Assembly: GCA_025056215.1 (NCBI GenBank)
Contig: JANWWC010000002.1
Coordinates: 234,953-298,952 of the forward strand
DNA length: 64,000 nucleotides
Origin: Cytophagales bacterium
Lineage (GTDB): Bacteria > Bacteroidota > Bacteroidia > Cytophagales > Flammeovirgaceae
Direction of reading: 5' to 3'
Part shown: positions 1-9,169 of the stretch, piece after piece
How the letters are laid out: the number at the start of each line of letters is the position of its first letter
Position numbering within the stretch: the first letter of the stretch is position 1
Notes under the pieces: generated by a model
The model's input: the letters and a program-made list of their open reading frames with translations, nothing else
Told to the model about the DNA's origin: nothing
Database searches by the model: none
Position numbers and translations under genes: made by a program

Positions 1-1920
1 GACGATAGCCAACCTATGGCGCGCGATTTTCCTAATACTCGTATTCGCTTAGGACAAGACTTTGCAAATGCCTCTGTCTATTTCGGTACCGATCGAGATA
101 GAGGAGCTAATTACATGCATCAAGATTTAATTGAAATTACTGATAACCTCACTTATTTTCATCGAAAACATACTTTTGTAGTCGGAACAAGAAATGAAAT
201 TTTTTACTTCGACAATCTCTATATGCGATATGTAACAGGACGCTTCGAATACGGTTCTTTTGATGAGTTTAAGGCAGCTACTCCATCTTTGTTTGAAAAA
301 ACATACGCAAGCGATCCTACTCAGTACAAAGTATCTGCCAAACTGACAGCTGCTCAGTTCGGATTTTATGCACAAGATGAAATTCAATGGGAAAAATTGT
401 CGCTTTCTTTAGGAATCCGGGCAGATATACCTGTTTTAGCTGGAAATGTAAATCGCAACGAACGATTTGAAGTGCAGTTTGGCTATCGAAATAATGTAGT
501 ACCTCGTACTCAAGTATTATGGTCGCCGCGTATCGGATTTAATTGGACTCCAGAACCAGAAACCCGCAAAATCCAAATTCGAGGAGGTATCGGTATTTTT
601 TCAGGACGCTCTCCTTTCGTTTGGATTATGAATCAATTTGCTAATGATGGAATTCGCTACAATCGCGCCATTTATACAAGAGCAAACGATATCAATCAAT
701 GGGTATTTCCTTCTAATGCTACTCAACAAGAACGTCAGAGAATTATCGGAGATCCTCGATATCGACCTGCAGGAAGTACCGTCACCGAAATTAACATGAC
801 GACCGACCGTTTGCGCTACCCGCAAGTATTGCGCACTATGCTTGCAGTAGATTTTAAACTTCCTTTCAGCATGAGCGGAAGCGTAGAAGCCATGTATGGA
901 AAAACATTATCTGATATCTATGTAAGAAACATCGGCGTAGCACCCAAAGCGCCCCGCGGAACAGATACAATACTCGTTTCTTCTGATGGTCGAATGTTAT
1001 ACGGATATCAGCCTTCTGCTCCTGCTCCTTTTCAGGGTTCAGCCAATTTTTACGATGGAGTCTTCTTTAACAACGTATATGTTTTAGAAAATACGAGTTT
1101 AGGTCATCAACTTACCTTGACCCACAAATTAGAAAAGAAAGGCAAAAATTATTTAGCAAGTTTGGCTTATTCTCAAATCGAGGCCAAGGATGTAGCCAGT
1201 TTAGACGCAAGTACTGCCGGTTCCAACTTTGCTAATAGCTTAGTAGCAGGCAACAACTTCAACAATCCTTCTTTAAGTTATTCTGATTTTGCAATTAAAA
1301 ATCGTTTAGTTGGAGCATTTAACTACACCTTTAACAAATACAGTAAACGAACCTCTACCAGCATAGGCATTTTCTACAACGGACAAAACAACGGACGTGC
1401 CTCCTATATTGTTACAGGGGATGCTAATTTTGATGGTGTTAATGGAAATGACTTGATGTATATTCCTAAAAATGTGAAAGATGAATTTGCTTTCGCAAGC
1501 GCAACTTTTGGAGGAGTAAGCTATACACCCGAACAACAAGCAGAGGCTTTCGAAAAATTTATCCAAGAAAATCGCTTCATGCGCATTAATAGAGGTAAAT
1601 ACATACCAAGAAATGCTATTATCAATCCTTGGCTTCATCGCTTTGACGTAAAAATCATTCAAAGAATTCACTTTAAGAATGAAAACCTTTCTAAACAATC
1701 CTTAGAAGTTTCAGCAGATATTTTCCATGTTGCCAACCTTCTCAATCCGAACTGGGGGGTAGCTCGCTTTTATCAAACAAGTAGTTTGCTCACTTTTCAG
1801 CGCGTTCGACCTGATGGAAAACCAGAATACACCTTCAATCCTAACTACCAGCAACAACTCATCTCCCTTGGAGCAACACAAGTATGGCGCTTGCAATTCG
1901 GAATTCGTTATAATTTCTAA
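1..1920 (+). CDS. TonB-dependent outer-membrane receptor, C-terminal part (5' end outside window)
   Basis: The frame is open from base 1, so the gene begins upstream and only about 639 C-terminal residues are visible. They form the beta-barrel of a Bacteroidota TonB-dependent receptor: alternating aromatic strands, long extracellular loops, and a last strand ending in aromatic Phe (RLQFGIRYNF). The segment GDANFDGVNGNDLMYIP in the second half is typical of Oar-like receptors that carry an N-terminal carboxypeptidase-regulatory domain. The plug and signal peptide would lie upstream. The substrate cannot be read from this part. An internal ATG at base 16 is probably not the start, because the frame is open before it. 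The barrel assignment is firm; the Oar-like subgroup is an inference. Confidence 0.88.
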   Translation, partial: DDSQPMARDFPNTRIRLGQDFANASVYFGTDRDRGANYMHQDLIEITDNLTYFHRKHTFVVGTRNEIFYFDNLYMRYVTGRFEYGSFDEFKAATPSLFEKTYASDPTQYKVSAKLTAAQFGFYAQDEIQWEKLSLSLGIRADIPVLAGNVNRNERFEVQFGYRNNVVPRTQVLWSPRIGFNWTPEPETRKIQIRGGIGIFSGRSPFVWIMNQFANDGIRYNRAIYTRANDINQWVFPSNATQQERQRIIGDPRYRPAGSTVTEINMTTDRLRYPQVLRTMLAVDFKLPFSMSGSVEAMYGKTLSDIYVRNIGVAPKAPRGTDTILVSSDGRMLYGYQPSAPAPFQGSANFYDGVFFNNVYVLENTSLGHQLTLTHKLEKKGKNYLASLAYSQIEAKDVASLDASTAGSNFANSLVAGNNFNNPSLSYSDFAIKNRLVGAFNYTFNKYSKRTSTSIGIFYNGQNNGRASYIVTGDANFDGVNGNDLMYIPKNVKDEFAFASATFGGVSYTPEQQAEAFEKFIQENRFMRINRGKYIPRNAIINPWLHRFDVKIIQRIHFKNENLSKQSLEVSADIFHVANLLNPNWGVARFYQTSSLLTFQRVRPDGKPEYTFNPNYQQQLISLGATQVWRLQFGIRYNF

Positions 1921-1947
1921 TTTTAAAAACTTAATCAATATTTTGTT

Positions 1948-2196
1948 TTAGTCAGATAACAGTCCAATAATTTGAAATTTCTCAAAAACTCTTTCAGTGT
2001 GAGGGGCGTGAATTAATTCATTTGTAAGGTCCTGCCCTGCCCAGTGCTCGTAGTGCTTGCCTTCTCTCCATAACCGAGAAGAGGTAACATCATAAATTTT
2101 TCCTTGAAAAGCTATCCAAATTTCAGGTCGATCCTGTCCATTACGCAAAGCCAGTTGAGAACGCGTATATCTGGGAAATTCTTTTATAGGTACCAT
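1948..2196 (-). CDS. Small cytochrome b5-like heme/steroid-binding domain protein
   Basis: This 82-residue soluble protein has no signal peptide. It matches the stand-alone prokaryotic cytochrome b5-like fold (predicted heme/steroid-binding family): an opening YTRSQLALRNGQD, the core segment WIAFQGKIYDVTSS, and a His-rich stretch GKHYEHWAGQDLT followed by APHTERVF. The classical HPGG heme motif of eukaryotic b5 is absent, which is usual in the bacterial group, so heme binding is not certain. It lies 34 bases downstream of galK on the same strand and may be cotranscribed, but no functional link to galactose use is evident. Start ATG at 2196. Confidence 0.72.
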   Translation of the reverse strand: MVPIKEFPRYTRSQLALRNGQDRPEIWIAFQGKIYDVTSSRLWREGKHYEHWAGQDLTNELIHAPHTERVFEKFQIIGLLSD

Positions 2197-2230
2197 AAAG
2201 AGTTATCGATGTCAAAACCATTTTGAAGAG

Positions 2231-3382
2231 CTAAAGCCGCTTAGCACCATCTTGAATTGTAGTAATATAAGTCTTGAGTGTTTTGCCTAACTCTCTTTGA
2301 TACATCTGACTCATTGCTTCTACGAACGAGTCAACACTCTCTTTTTTCACTAAGTTGATGGTACAGCCTCCAAACCCTCCTCCCATCATTCTGGAGCCAA
2401 TTACTTCAGAGCGCTGTTGTGCTTTTTCTACTAAAAAGTCGAGTTCCTTGCAACTTACTTGATAATCTTTAGAAAGTCCTTCATGCGAAGCGTACATAAG
2501 CTGACCAAAACTCTTTAAGTCTCCCTTCTCAAGAGCTTGGCAAGCTTGTAAAACTCTCATATTTTCTTTAACAACATACAGACAACGTTTAAAAACGTTA
2601 GTAGAAAGTTCTTCTTTGTGCTTTTCGAGAATTTCTATCGACACATCTCGCAATGATTGAATGAAAGGATAGTGTTTTTGAAGGAGTAAGACTCCTTGTT
2701 CACATTCATAGCGCCGCGTATTGTATTCGGAAGAAGCCAAAGAGTGCTTTACTTGAGTATCGCAAAGCACAATTTTATACTCCGACATATCAAAAGGGAA
2801 ATAAACATATTCTAAAGAACGGCAATCTAAGCGCACTACATACCCTTCTCTCCCGAAAATACTTGCGAACTGATCCATAATTCCGCAAAAAACTCCCACA
2901 AATTCATGTTCAGCTTTCTGAGCCATTTTTGCAAGAGTCATTTTGTCAATTCCAAAGCTAAATAAATCGTTTAAAGCAAACGCTAAACCACATTCTACCG
3001 CAGCTGAAGAAGACAAGCCTGCTCCTGAAGGAACGTCACCTCCGTAGACACAATCGAATCCACTAAGGGCATATCCATTTTTTTGAAACTGAGCTATAAC
3101 TCCTAAGATATAATTAACCCAACTTACACTAGATTTTTTAACTATTTGAAGGCTAAACTCAAAATAATCATTAAAATCATACGTAAAAAGGCGTACCCTA
3201 TCAGAATGATTAGGAGAAATTGCAAACACAATTTCTTTATCGATAGCGGCGGGTAATACAAAGCCTTCGTTATAATCAGTATGTTCACCGATGAGATTTA
3301 TTCTGCCAGGAGCCTTATAAAAGCATTGTGGCTTGGAAGAAAAGCGCTCTATAAACTTAGATTCGATTGTTGTCAAATTCAT
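2231..3382 (-). CDS. galK: Galactokinase
   Basis: Phosphorylates alpha-D-galactose to galactose-1-phosphate with ATP, the entry step of the Leloir pathway in the cytoplasm. The 383-residue length is normal. All GHMP-kinase signatures are present: the galactokinase sugar-binding motif PGRINLIGEHTDYNEG at residues 25-40, the ATP-binding PSGAGLSSSAA near residue 117, and the C-terminal GGGFGGC near residue 335. It is third in a minus-strand series after the GH31 gene and the cyclase, with 111 bases between it and the cyclase, so it may have its own promoter. No galT, galE or galM is visible. Start ATG at 3382. Confidence 0.95.
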   Translation of the reverse strand: MNLTTIESKFIERFSSKPQCFYKAPGRINLIGEHTDYNEGFVLPAAIDKEIVFAISPNHSDRVRLFTYDFNDYFEFSLQIVKKSSVSWVNYILGVIAQFQKNGYALSGFDCVYGGDVPSGAGLSSSAAVECGLAFALNDLFSFGIDKMTLAKMAQKAEHEFVGVFCGIMDQFASIFGREGYVVRLDCRSLEYVYFPFDMSEYKIVLCDTQVKHSLASSEYNTRRYECEQGVLLLQKHYPFIQSLRDVSIEILEKHKEELSTNVFKRCLYVVKENMRVLQACQALEKGDLKSFGQLMYASHEGLSKDYQVSCKELDFLVEKAQQRSEVIGSRMMGGGFGGCTINLVKKESVDSFVEAMSQMYQRELGKTLKTYITTIQDGAKRL

Positions 3383-3493
3383 AAAAAGGCTATTTCAATT
3401 TTGTATTAATTGCTAAAGTAAACTGAAATTGATTCAAAAATCGAAAAAACTGTAAATTCAAAAAATTCTTTTACAAACATTTCTGCAAATTGA

Positions 3494-4990
3494 TTACATT
3501 TTCTTTCTTAAAACAAAATACATACTAATGTTTCCTTTATGTTTTACAGGAACCTCTCCTCTGTATTCGCATTCAAAAGCGTGCTTCACTAACTGATAAG
3601 TTTCTTCCGAAATATTGACATATCTCTCTTTGCCTGATTGCTCCATTCTGGCAGCTGTATTAACAGTGTCTCCCCAAATGTCATAAGCAAATTTTCGAGT
3701 TCCTACAATACCAGCAATCACTCTTCCACTATGAATTCCAATCCGCACATCGAAATAGGGAAGTCCTTTACTAATTTTTTGAGCGCGGTAAATATCCATG
3801 AATTTGAGCATTTCCAAACCCGCGCTTACAGCAGCAACAGCATGATCTTCCATAGGAACAGGAACTCCAGCAGCACACATATAAGCATCTCCAATTGTTT
3901 TAATTTTTTCCAAACGAAATCTTCCAATAATATCGTCAAAAGCTGAAAAGCAAGTATTAAGTTCCTCTATGACTTGCTCTGGAGACATAATTTCTGCTAG
4001 CTGCGTAAATCCCTTAAAATCTGTAAACAACACACTGCAATTTTCATAAATCTGAGGTTTCACAACCATACTCCCCGACGAAGTGCGAACTCCGTTTCGT
4101 TTGAGCTCTGCTACAATATGTTTAGGAAATATGCTTTCCATCAAACGCTCTGTCTCTTCTTTTTCAGCTACAAGTTCGCGCTTCTGGTCTTCTATTTGCT
4201 TATTTTGAATTTTGATTTGGTCATTTTGTTTTTTAAGTCTTTTAATAGTTTGAAAGTTAAGACCGATTGCTAAAACGATCAACACAACTCCAAGAATTCC
4301 TACTAAAATAATAACTTTGTTAAGAGGATTTTTTTCTCCAATAATTAACCCCGATGATTTGGTAATAAGATTTTCCGAAGGAGCATCTAATCTTTGCAAT
4401 ATAGAGGCATAGTAATCAGACTTAGAATGGTAATTTTGCATTTTATAAAGCTCATAAAGCTTTTGAGCGGAAAGATACTGAAGCTTAGTAAGGCTTTGAT
4501 TTTCAGAAATCTCAAAGACTCTTTCATAAAAACTAATAGCATTGTTAAAATCTTTACGGGTCTGGTAAATTTCTGCTGCTTTGTAAAGTACAGAGGCCAA
4601 TCGTTTCATATCGTAGAGCTGACCTCCATACAGTTCAGAGGCATTTTTATAATGCGTTAAAGCTGATTCATAATTTTTATTTTTTTTGTACAAGTCTCCT
4701 AAAGTATCGTAGATGCCTGCCAAAACTTGAGGATTGAGATACGAATTCCCGAGTTCTGAAGCTTTTTGGTAGTACAAGATAGCTTGCGCAACGTTTTGCT
4801 CGCGATAATACAAGCGCGCCAATTCAAGAGAAATTCGAATAGCTTCTGAATCCTGCTTGTTCTGACGCGCTCTATAAAAACTTTCTACTAACTTAGAGAT
4901 AGTTTGTTGATGATTCTTTTGAGCAAAAATGTGGAAAATCAAAAATAAATATCCTAAACACAAAAACCAGAACTGTTTTTGTAATATCAT
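3494..4990 (-). CDS. Membrane-anchored TPR / class III adenylate cyclase
   Basis: The 498-residue protein has a signal sequence (residues 1-23, ending FAQ), TPR-like helical repeats at about 30-200 in the periplasm, one membrane segment at about 225-245, a charged coiled coil, and a cytoplasmic class III nucleotide cyclase domain from about 310 to the end. Metal ligands are seen in LFTDFKGFT and KTIGDAYM. The Lys of KTIGD and the Asp of YDIWG are the adenine-selecting pair, and Asn and Arg in GDTVNTAARME match transition-state residues, so the product is predicted to be cAMP. The gene overlaps the upstream GH31 gene by 4 bases (ATGA), implying translational coupling. The TPR part may sense a periplasmic partner; this is inference. 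Confidence 0.88.
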   Translation of the reverse strand: MILQKQFWFLCLGYLFLIFHIFAQKNHQQTISKLVESFYRARQNKQDSEAIRISLELARLYYREQNVAQAILYYQKASELGNSYLNPQVLAGIYDTLGDLYKKNKNYESALTHYKNASELYGGQLYDMKRLASVLYKAAEIYQTRKDFNNAISFYERVFEISENQSLTKLQYLSAQKLYELYKMQNYHSKSDYYASILQRLDAPSENLITKSSGLIIGEKNPLNKVIILVGILGVVLIVLAIGLNFQTIKRLKKQNDQIKIQNKQIEDQKRELVAEKEETERLMESIFPKHIVAELKRNGVRTSSGSMVVKPQIYENCSVLFTDFKGFTQLAEIMSPEQVIEELNTCFSAFDDIIGRFRLEKIKTIGDAYMCAAGVPVPMEDHAVAAVSAGLEMLKFMDIYRAQKISKGLPYFDVRIGIHSGRVIAGIVGTRKFAYDIWGDTVNTAARMEQSGKERYVNISEETYQLVKHAFECEYRGEVPVKHKGNISMYFVLRKKM

Positions 4991-7713
4991 TTTTCTGAGA
5001 TTTCATTTAAGGCTTTTAACCACCGAAGAGCTACTGTAAAACTACGAGGCTCCTCTTGTGCACGCCGTTCTGCTAAAGGTAGAACTTCTTTATAAATCTC
5101 ATAAAAACTGCGAATTTCTTCTTGAGCCTTACTTGGATTATACGATATGCGATTACCTGTTTGCATAGCGTATACAATCCGGTCAGATTCATATTCCCAT
5201 TCATTCCAAAAATAGTAACGCCGCGCATCATATAAGCGAGCCATGGCTTTTATCTGACGAGCTAATAAAGGAATATACATAGTATCCACATCAAACTGTA
5301 TTTGAATAATAACCTTTTGTGTAACGGGAATCTCTTGTGTTGTGATAATATTCATAGTTTCATCCCCGTTGTATGTCCATGAATATGCTTCTACTTCGGG
5401 TCGGTAAGGAATCGTTTGTCCATTTACTGAAACAGATTGTAAAGGCAAGGTGAATGGCAGTCGAATTTGATAAGAACGGCGCGAAGGCATATTGCTATAA
5501 CTCCCAATAATAGGAGCAACTTCTACTGTAAAAGTCTTTCCGTTTCGCTTCCACTCAACATTTGTAAAAGTAAATTTACCTTCTAAATAGAGCTGATTAT
5601 TACCTTCGTCTTCGTAGATAGAAGTTTTTCCCTGATTTCCTTGAAAAATAGTCAGAATAAGTGGATTAAGACTTATTTCATCTACTTTCTTCATTTCTGG
5701 TTGCATTGGAATAATGCTTCCTGCTCTAACAAATACAGGAATCTCATCAAGCCCATAGAGGCGTGTAATTAATTTTTTACCGACAATTTTTTCTCCTGAG
5801 TTCCAATCAATCCATTCACCTTCTGGAAGATAGACAGAATGAGCGATGTGTTCGCGAGGCTGCCAGAAAGTTCCTACCTTAGGATTAGGATGTACAATAG
5901 AATCGCCTCCCATAGGTCGCATAATAGGTGCCACAAGCATATCAGGACCAAAAAGATATTGTTCCTTATACTGATAAGCATTTTCATCTTCCGGAAAATC
6001 GTAATACATAGGGTACACAATAGAAACCCCTGTATCATGAGCTCGTCGTGCCGCTGTATAAATGTAAGGCAGAAGTGCATAGCGGAGCTTAATAGCTTTT
6101 TTCATAGCTTTAAAATACGGATAAGGATATGCCCAAATGCGTCTTTCTGTATTCCACGCGTTAGAACAATGCGTTCTAAAAATAGGACTAAATGCGCCCC
6201 ACTGCACCCAACGCGTAAAAAGCTCTGGATTAGTAGGCTGTACATCTATCGGTTCAGGAAGTTGAATATGAGCCATATGCCCACCAATATCATGGCTCCA
6301 GAATCCGAAACATACATTTGCTGCTGTAGCAGTAAAATAAGGTTGGAACTGTAAAGAACGCCAAGTGATGTAAGTATCTCCCGAAAATCCGATTTGATAA
6401 CGATGATTTCCTAACCCTCCCCATCGATGGAAAATAAGAGGTCTGGCATTCGAGGTTCGCTGCATGTCAGTATAGTGAACATAATTTAAGTACATAGTCG
6501 GATTGACTCCTTTTATATTAGTAGTGTTCCACTGCTGCCAATCGAGCCACCAAAAATCAATTCCTTCACGTTCCAAAGGACGGAGCACTATGTTCATGTA
6601 ATTTTCTGCAAATTTTTTATTCGTAATATCAAACGGGATATGTGAAGTAGTATCAGGATTGAGTCCCATTGCTTGTGCCATTGCCACAAACTGGTCTTCA
6701 TGTGGCAAAATACCAGAGGCAGGATGAAGATTAAGGCAAGTTTTGAGTTGTTTCTCATCAGTCCAACGCAAAAACTCTTTTGAATTTGGGAAATGATTTC
6801 TATTCCAAGAAAATCCTGTCCAACCGCAAGGTTCTCCCGCTGCATCTGTTTTTCTTTTTCCATCTTCAAACCATTCTTTCTTGTTTACAGGATGCCAATC
6901 CGTATCGATAACAAGCACATCAAGAGGAATTCCGTAGGTCTCAAATTCTTCTACAAGTTCTTTGAATTCTTTGTCGGTATATGCCCAGAACCTGCTCCAC
7001 CATACTCCGAAAACATATTTAGGTGGAAGAGCAATTTTTCCGGCTACGAGGGTGTAATCTGCAAGGGCTTGCTTGTAATTATTCCCATACGCAAAAAAGT
7101 AGTAATCTTGTTTGTCCGTTTCAGGGCGTGGCTCCACCCAAGGCCAATCTGAATTATCAAATACAGGACGCTCTGAATCATCAATCAATACCCAGCCATC
7201 TCTCGAAATAATACCTGGTTCTAATTCCAAAGGTTCTTTACGATGATCCTTTCGCCAGTTGAAAAATGTGGCACTATCACATCCATCAAGCGTGCGAGCT
7301 GTACCTAGCAAATTGCCTTTATTTTTTGTAGCTAAGTTCCACGTAATTATTTCTGGCTTTTTATTCACCATTTTCCCTGTTTTAAATGCAATACTGAGAT
7401 TTTTTTCATTAAACTTGCCTGTGTTTTCATACTTGAGCGTAAGGACATCTGTAATAATAGTGACACTTTTTTCTTTATTGTAAATTACTTGGAAATTCGG
7501 TACTGGCGTATTTCTATTGACAAATGTAAAAGTAGCTCTATCCTCAAACTTCCCATCTTGGCTCCATTCCATGCGCACAGTACGAGGAGTCAAAATTGTA
7601 AACCGAGCATTTCCAAGCCTCACAATAGCCTTCTCATTTGCTTTCGGATTATAATTTTGTGCGAATAGCCAGTGGCTCAGGCAAACCAAAAGTAAAACCG
7701 CCGATTTTTTCAT
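4987..7713 (-). CDS. Secreted glycoside hydrolase family 31 (alpha-glucosidase/alpha-xylosidase type)
   Basis: About 908 residues from the preferred ATG at 7713, which gives a clean signal peptide (MKKSAVLLLVCLSHWLFAQ); a TTG 10 codons upstream is less likely. The GH31 (beta/alpha)8 domain shows FGVWWSRFWAY, LDVLVIDTDWH, the probable nucleophile in DFWWLDWQQW and the acid/base Asp in IGFSGDTYITW, followed by GFWSHDIGGH. A C-terminal beta domain and about 100 helical residues follow. The family cleaves alpha-linked glucose, xylose or galactose at non-reducing ends by a retaining mechanism; the exact substrate cannot be told. It likely acts in the periplasm or outside the cell and is translationally coupled to the cyclase gene. 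Confidence 0.92.
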   Translation of the reverse strand: MKKSAVLLLVCLSHWLFAQNYNPKANEKAIVRLGNARFTILTPRTVRMEWSQDGKFEDRATFTFVNRNTPVPNFQVIYNKEKSVTIITDVLTLKYENTGKFNEKNLSIAFKTGKMVNKKPEIITWNLATKNKGNLLGTARTLDGCDSATFFNWRKDHRKEPLELEPGIISRDGWVLIDDSERPVFDNSDWPWVEPRPETDKQDYYFFAYGNNYKQALADYTLVAGKIALPPKYVFGVWWSRFWAYTDKEFKELVEEFETYGIPLDVLVIDTDWHPVNKKEWFEDGKRKTDAAGEPCGWTGFSWNRNHFPNSKEFLRWTDEKQLKTCLNLHPASGILPHEDQFVAMAQAMGLNPDTTSHIPFDITNKKFAENYMNIVLRPLEREGIDFWWLDWQQWNTTNIKGVNPTMYLNYVHYTDMQRTSNARPLIFHRWGGLGNHRYQIGFSGDTYITWRSLQFQPYFTATAANVCFGFWSHDIGGHMAHIQLPEPIDVQPTNPELFTRWVQWGAFSPIFRTHCSNAWNTERRIWAYPYPYFKAMKKAIKLRYALLPYIYTAARRAHDTGVSIVYPMYYDFPEDENAYQYKEQYLFGPDMLVAPIMRPMGGDSIVHPNPKVGTFWQPREHIAHSVYLPEGEWIDWNSGEKIVGKKLITRLYGLDEIPVFVRAGSIIPMQPEMKKVDEISLNPLILTIFQGNQGKTSIYEDEGNNQLYLEGKFTFTNVEWKRNGKTFTVEVAPIIGSYSNMPSRRSYQIRLPFTLPLQSVSVNGQTIPYRPEVEAYSWTYNGDETMNIITTQEIPVTQKVIIQIQFDVDTMYIPLLARQIKAMARLYDARRYYFWNEWEYESDRIVYAMQTGNRISYNPSKAQEEIRSFYEIYKEVLPLAERRAQEEPRSFTVALRWLKALNEISEK

Positions 7714-7780
7714 TTTCTTTAAAATTTTATTGGTCGGCTGCAATATGATAGGTTTTGGCTAAAAATTCAACAAATTTTAA

Positions 7781-9154
7781 CTACATTTCTAAATCTTTTT
7801 TGATGCGCATCTCCACAGGATAGTAATTATTGATGCGCTTATCTAGAATTTTTATCCAGCCTAAATTAATGTTCTGATGCTTTACTAATACCCAATCTTT
7901 AAAAGATGAAAATGATTCACACATAAAATCTTTTCGCTGCAAATACAGAAGCGCTTGACTATGAGAAAGCTCTATAGAAGGCAAATTAGTCAGAATTTTT
8001 TGACTGAGCGCCAAAGCGTGAGAAGGAATTAGTTTCTGATTTTTAAAAGTTCCTACTTCAATGCCTTGATGAACAATTTTTAACACTTGATGAAGAACCT
8101 TAAAATTATCTTCTTGTGAGAGATGAATTCCAAAAAGTTTATAGTTATGAAGAAAAAACTTCCAGTCTTGAGAAGAAACCCACTCATCAAGTATAGACAA
8201 ATGTCGTCGAGAAAGTGGCTCTAATTTGCTCTTTGAAAATCGAACTTTCTTAGAATTATCCTGATATTGCTTCAAAAAAATAGTGGCGAAAAAGCCTTCT
8301 CCTTTTAAAAGATGAGGATAAAACTTATAACCATATCCTACCCTGCCATTGGAAGAAACTTGAACTTCCAAAATGTTCCAATCCGGCTGAATCGGAACGC
8401 GCAAAGGCATAAGAGCCGAAAAAGAAAGCAGTTTCAAAATATTTTGTTCGTCTTCTTCTTCTGAAAAGGTACAAGTACTAAAAATGAGAATACCATCAGG
8501 AGCTAATAAATCTACAGCTTGCTCAATAAGTTGGCGCTGTGTAATGGCACAAGAACGAACCCAATTTTCTGACCATTGTTGAATTGCTTTAAAATCCTTT
8601 CGAAACATTCCTTCGCCCGAACAAGGAGCATCTAAAAGAATAACGTCAAAAAAACCTTTCAAAGGAGCAAAATCTTTGATGTTGTTATTTGTAACTACTA
8701 CATTAGTACTTCCCCATCGAACGATATTTTCTAATAAAGAATTCACGCGTTTGCTAACTAACTCATTGGCTACTAACAAACTATCTTCGCTGATTAAAGA
8801 AGAAAGCAAAGTGGTTTTCCCGCCTGGCGCCGCACACATGTCTAACACTTTCAAGGGAGAAGAAGGAGCAAAAGTCCGAAAAATATGTCCGATAAACATA
8901 GAAGAGGCTTCTTGCACGTAGTATGCTCCTGCGAAGAGGAGAGGGTCTGTTACAAATTCTGGTCTTTCATTTAAATACCGACCTTCAGGATACCAAGGAA
9001 CAGAGGGTTCTTTCAAAAAACGATTGCTCGGCTTAGCAGGATTAAGCCTTACAGAAGTCGGAGGCTTTTCAGAAAGCGCTCGTAAAAAAGCATTTGTTTG
9101 TTCACCTAATTGGCGAAACATCCTTTTTTGAAAATCTTCTGGAAACTTCTGCAT
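7781..9154 (-). CDS. rsmF: 16S rRNA m5C methyltransferase, RsmF/NOL1-NOP2-Sun family
   Basis: Transfers a methyl group from SAM to C5 of a cytidine in 16S rRNA (C1407 in E. coli for this subgroup). The 457-residue protein has the SAM-binding motif VLDMCAAPGGKTT at about 103-115, motif IV LLDAPCSGEGMF with one catalytic Cys, and motif VI STCTFSEEEDEQN with the second Cys. The PCSGEGMF variant is typical of RsmF rather than RsmB. The C-terminal 100 residues form a PUA-like RNA-binding module. Start ATG at 9154, 15 bases after the stop of the BatA-like gene. The family is certain; the exact target base is inferred. Confidence 0.9.
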   Translation of the reverse strand: MQKFPEDFQKRMFRQLGEQTNAFLRALSEKPPTSVRLNPAKPSNRFLKEPSVPWYPEGRYLNERPEFVTDPLLFAGAYYVQEASSMFIGHIFRTFAPSSPLKVLDMCAAPGGKTTLLSSLISEDSLLVANELVSKRVNSLLENIVRWGSTNVVVTNNNIKDFAPLKGFFDVILLDAPCSGEGMFRKDFKAIQQWSENWVRSCAITQRQLIEQAVDLLAPDGILIFSTCTFSEEEDEQNILKLLSFSALMPLRVPIQPDWNILEVQVSSNGRVGYGYKFYPHLLKGEGFFATIFLKQYQDNSKKVRFSKSKLEPLSRRHLSILDEWVSSQDWKFFLHNYKLFGIHLSQEDNFKVLHQVLKIVHQGIEVGTFKNQKLIPSHALALSQKILTNLPSIELSHSQALLYLQRKDFMCESFSSFKDWVLVKHQNINLGWIKILDKRINNYYPVEMRIKKDLEM

Positions 9155-9169
9155 TTTTTTATCGAATGC

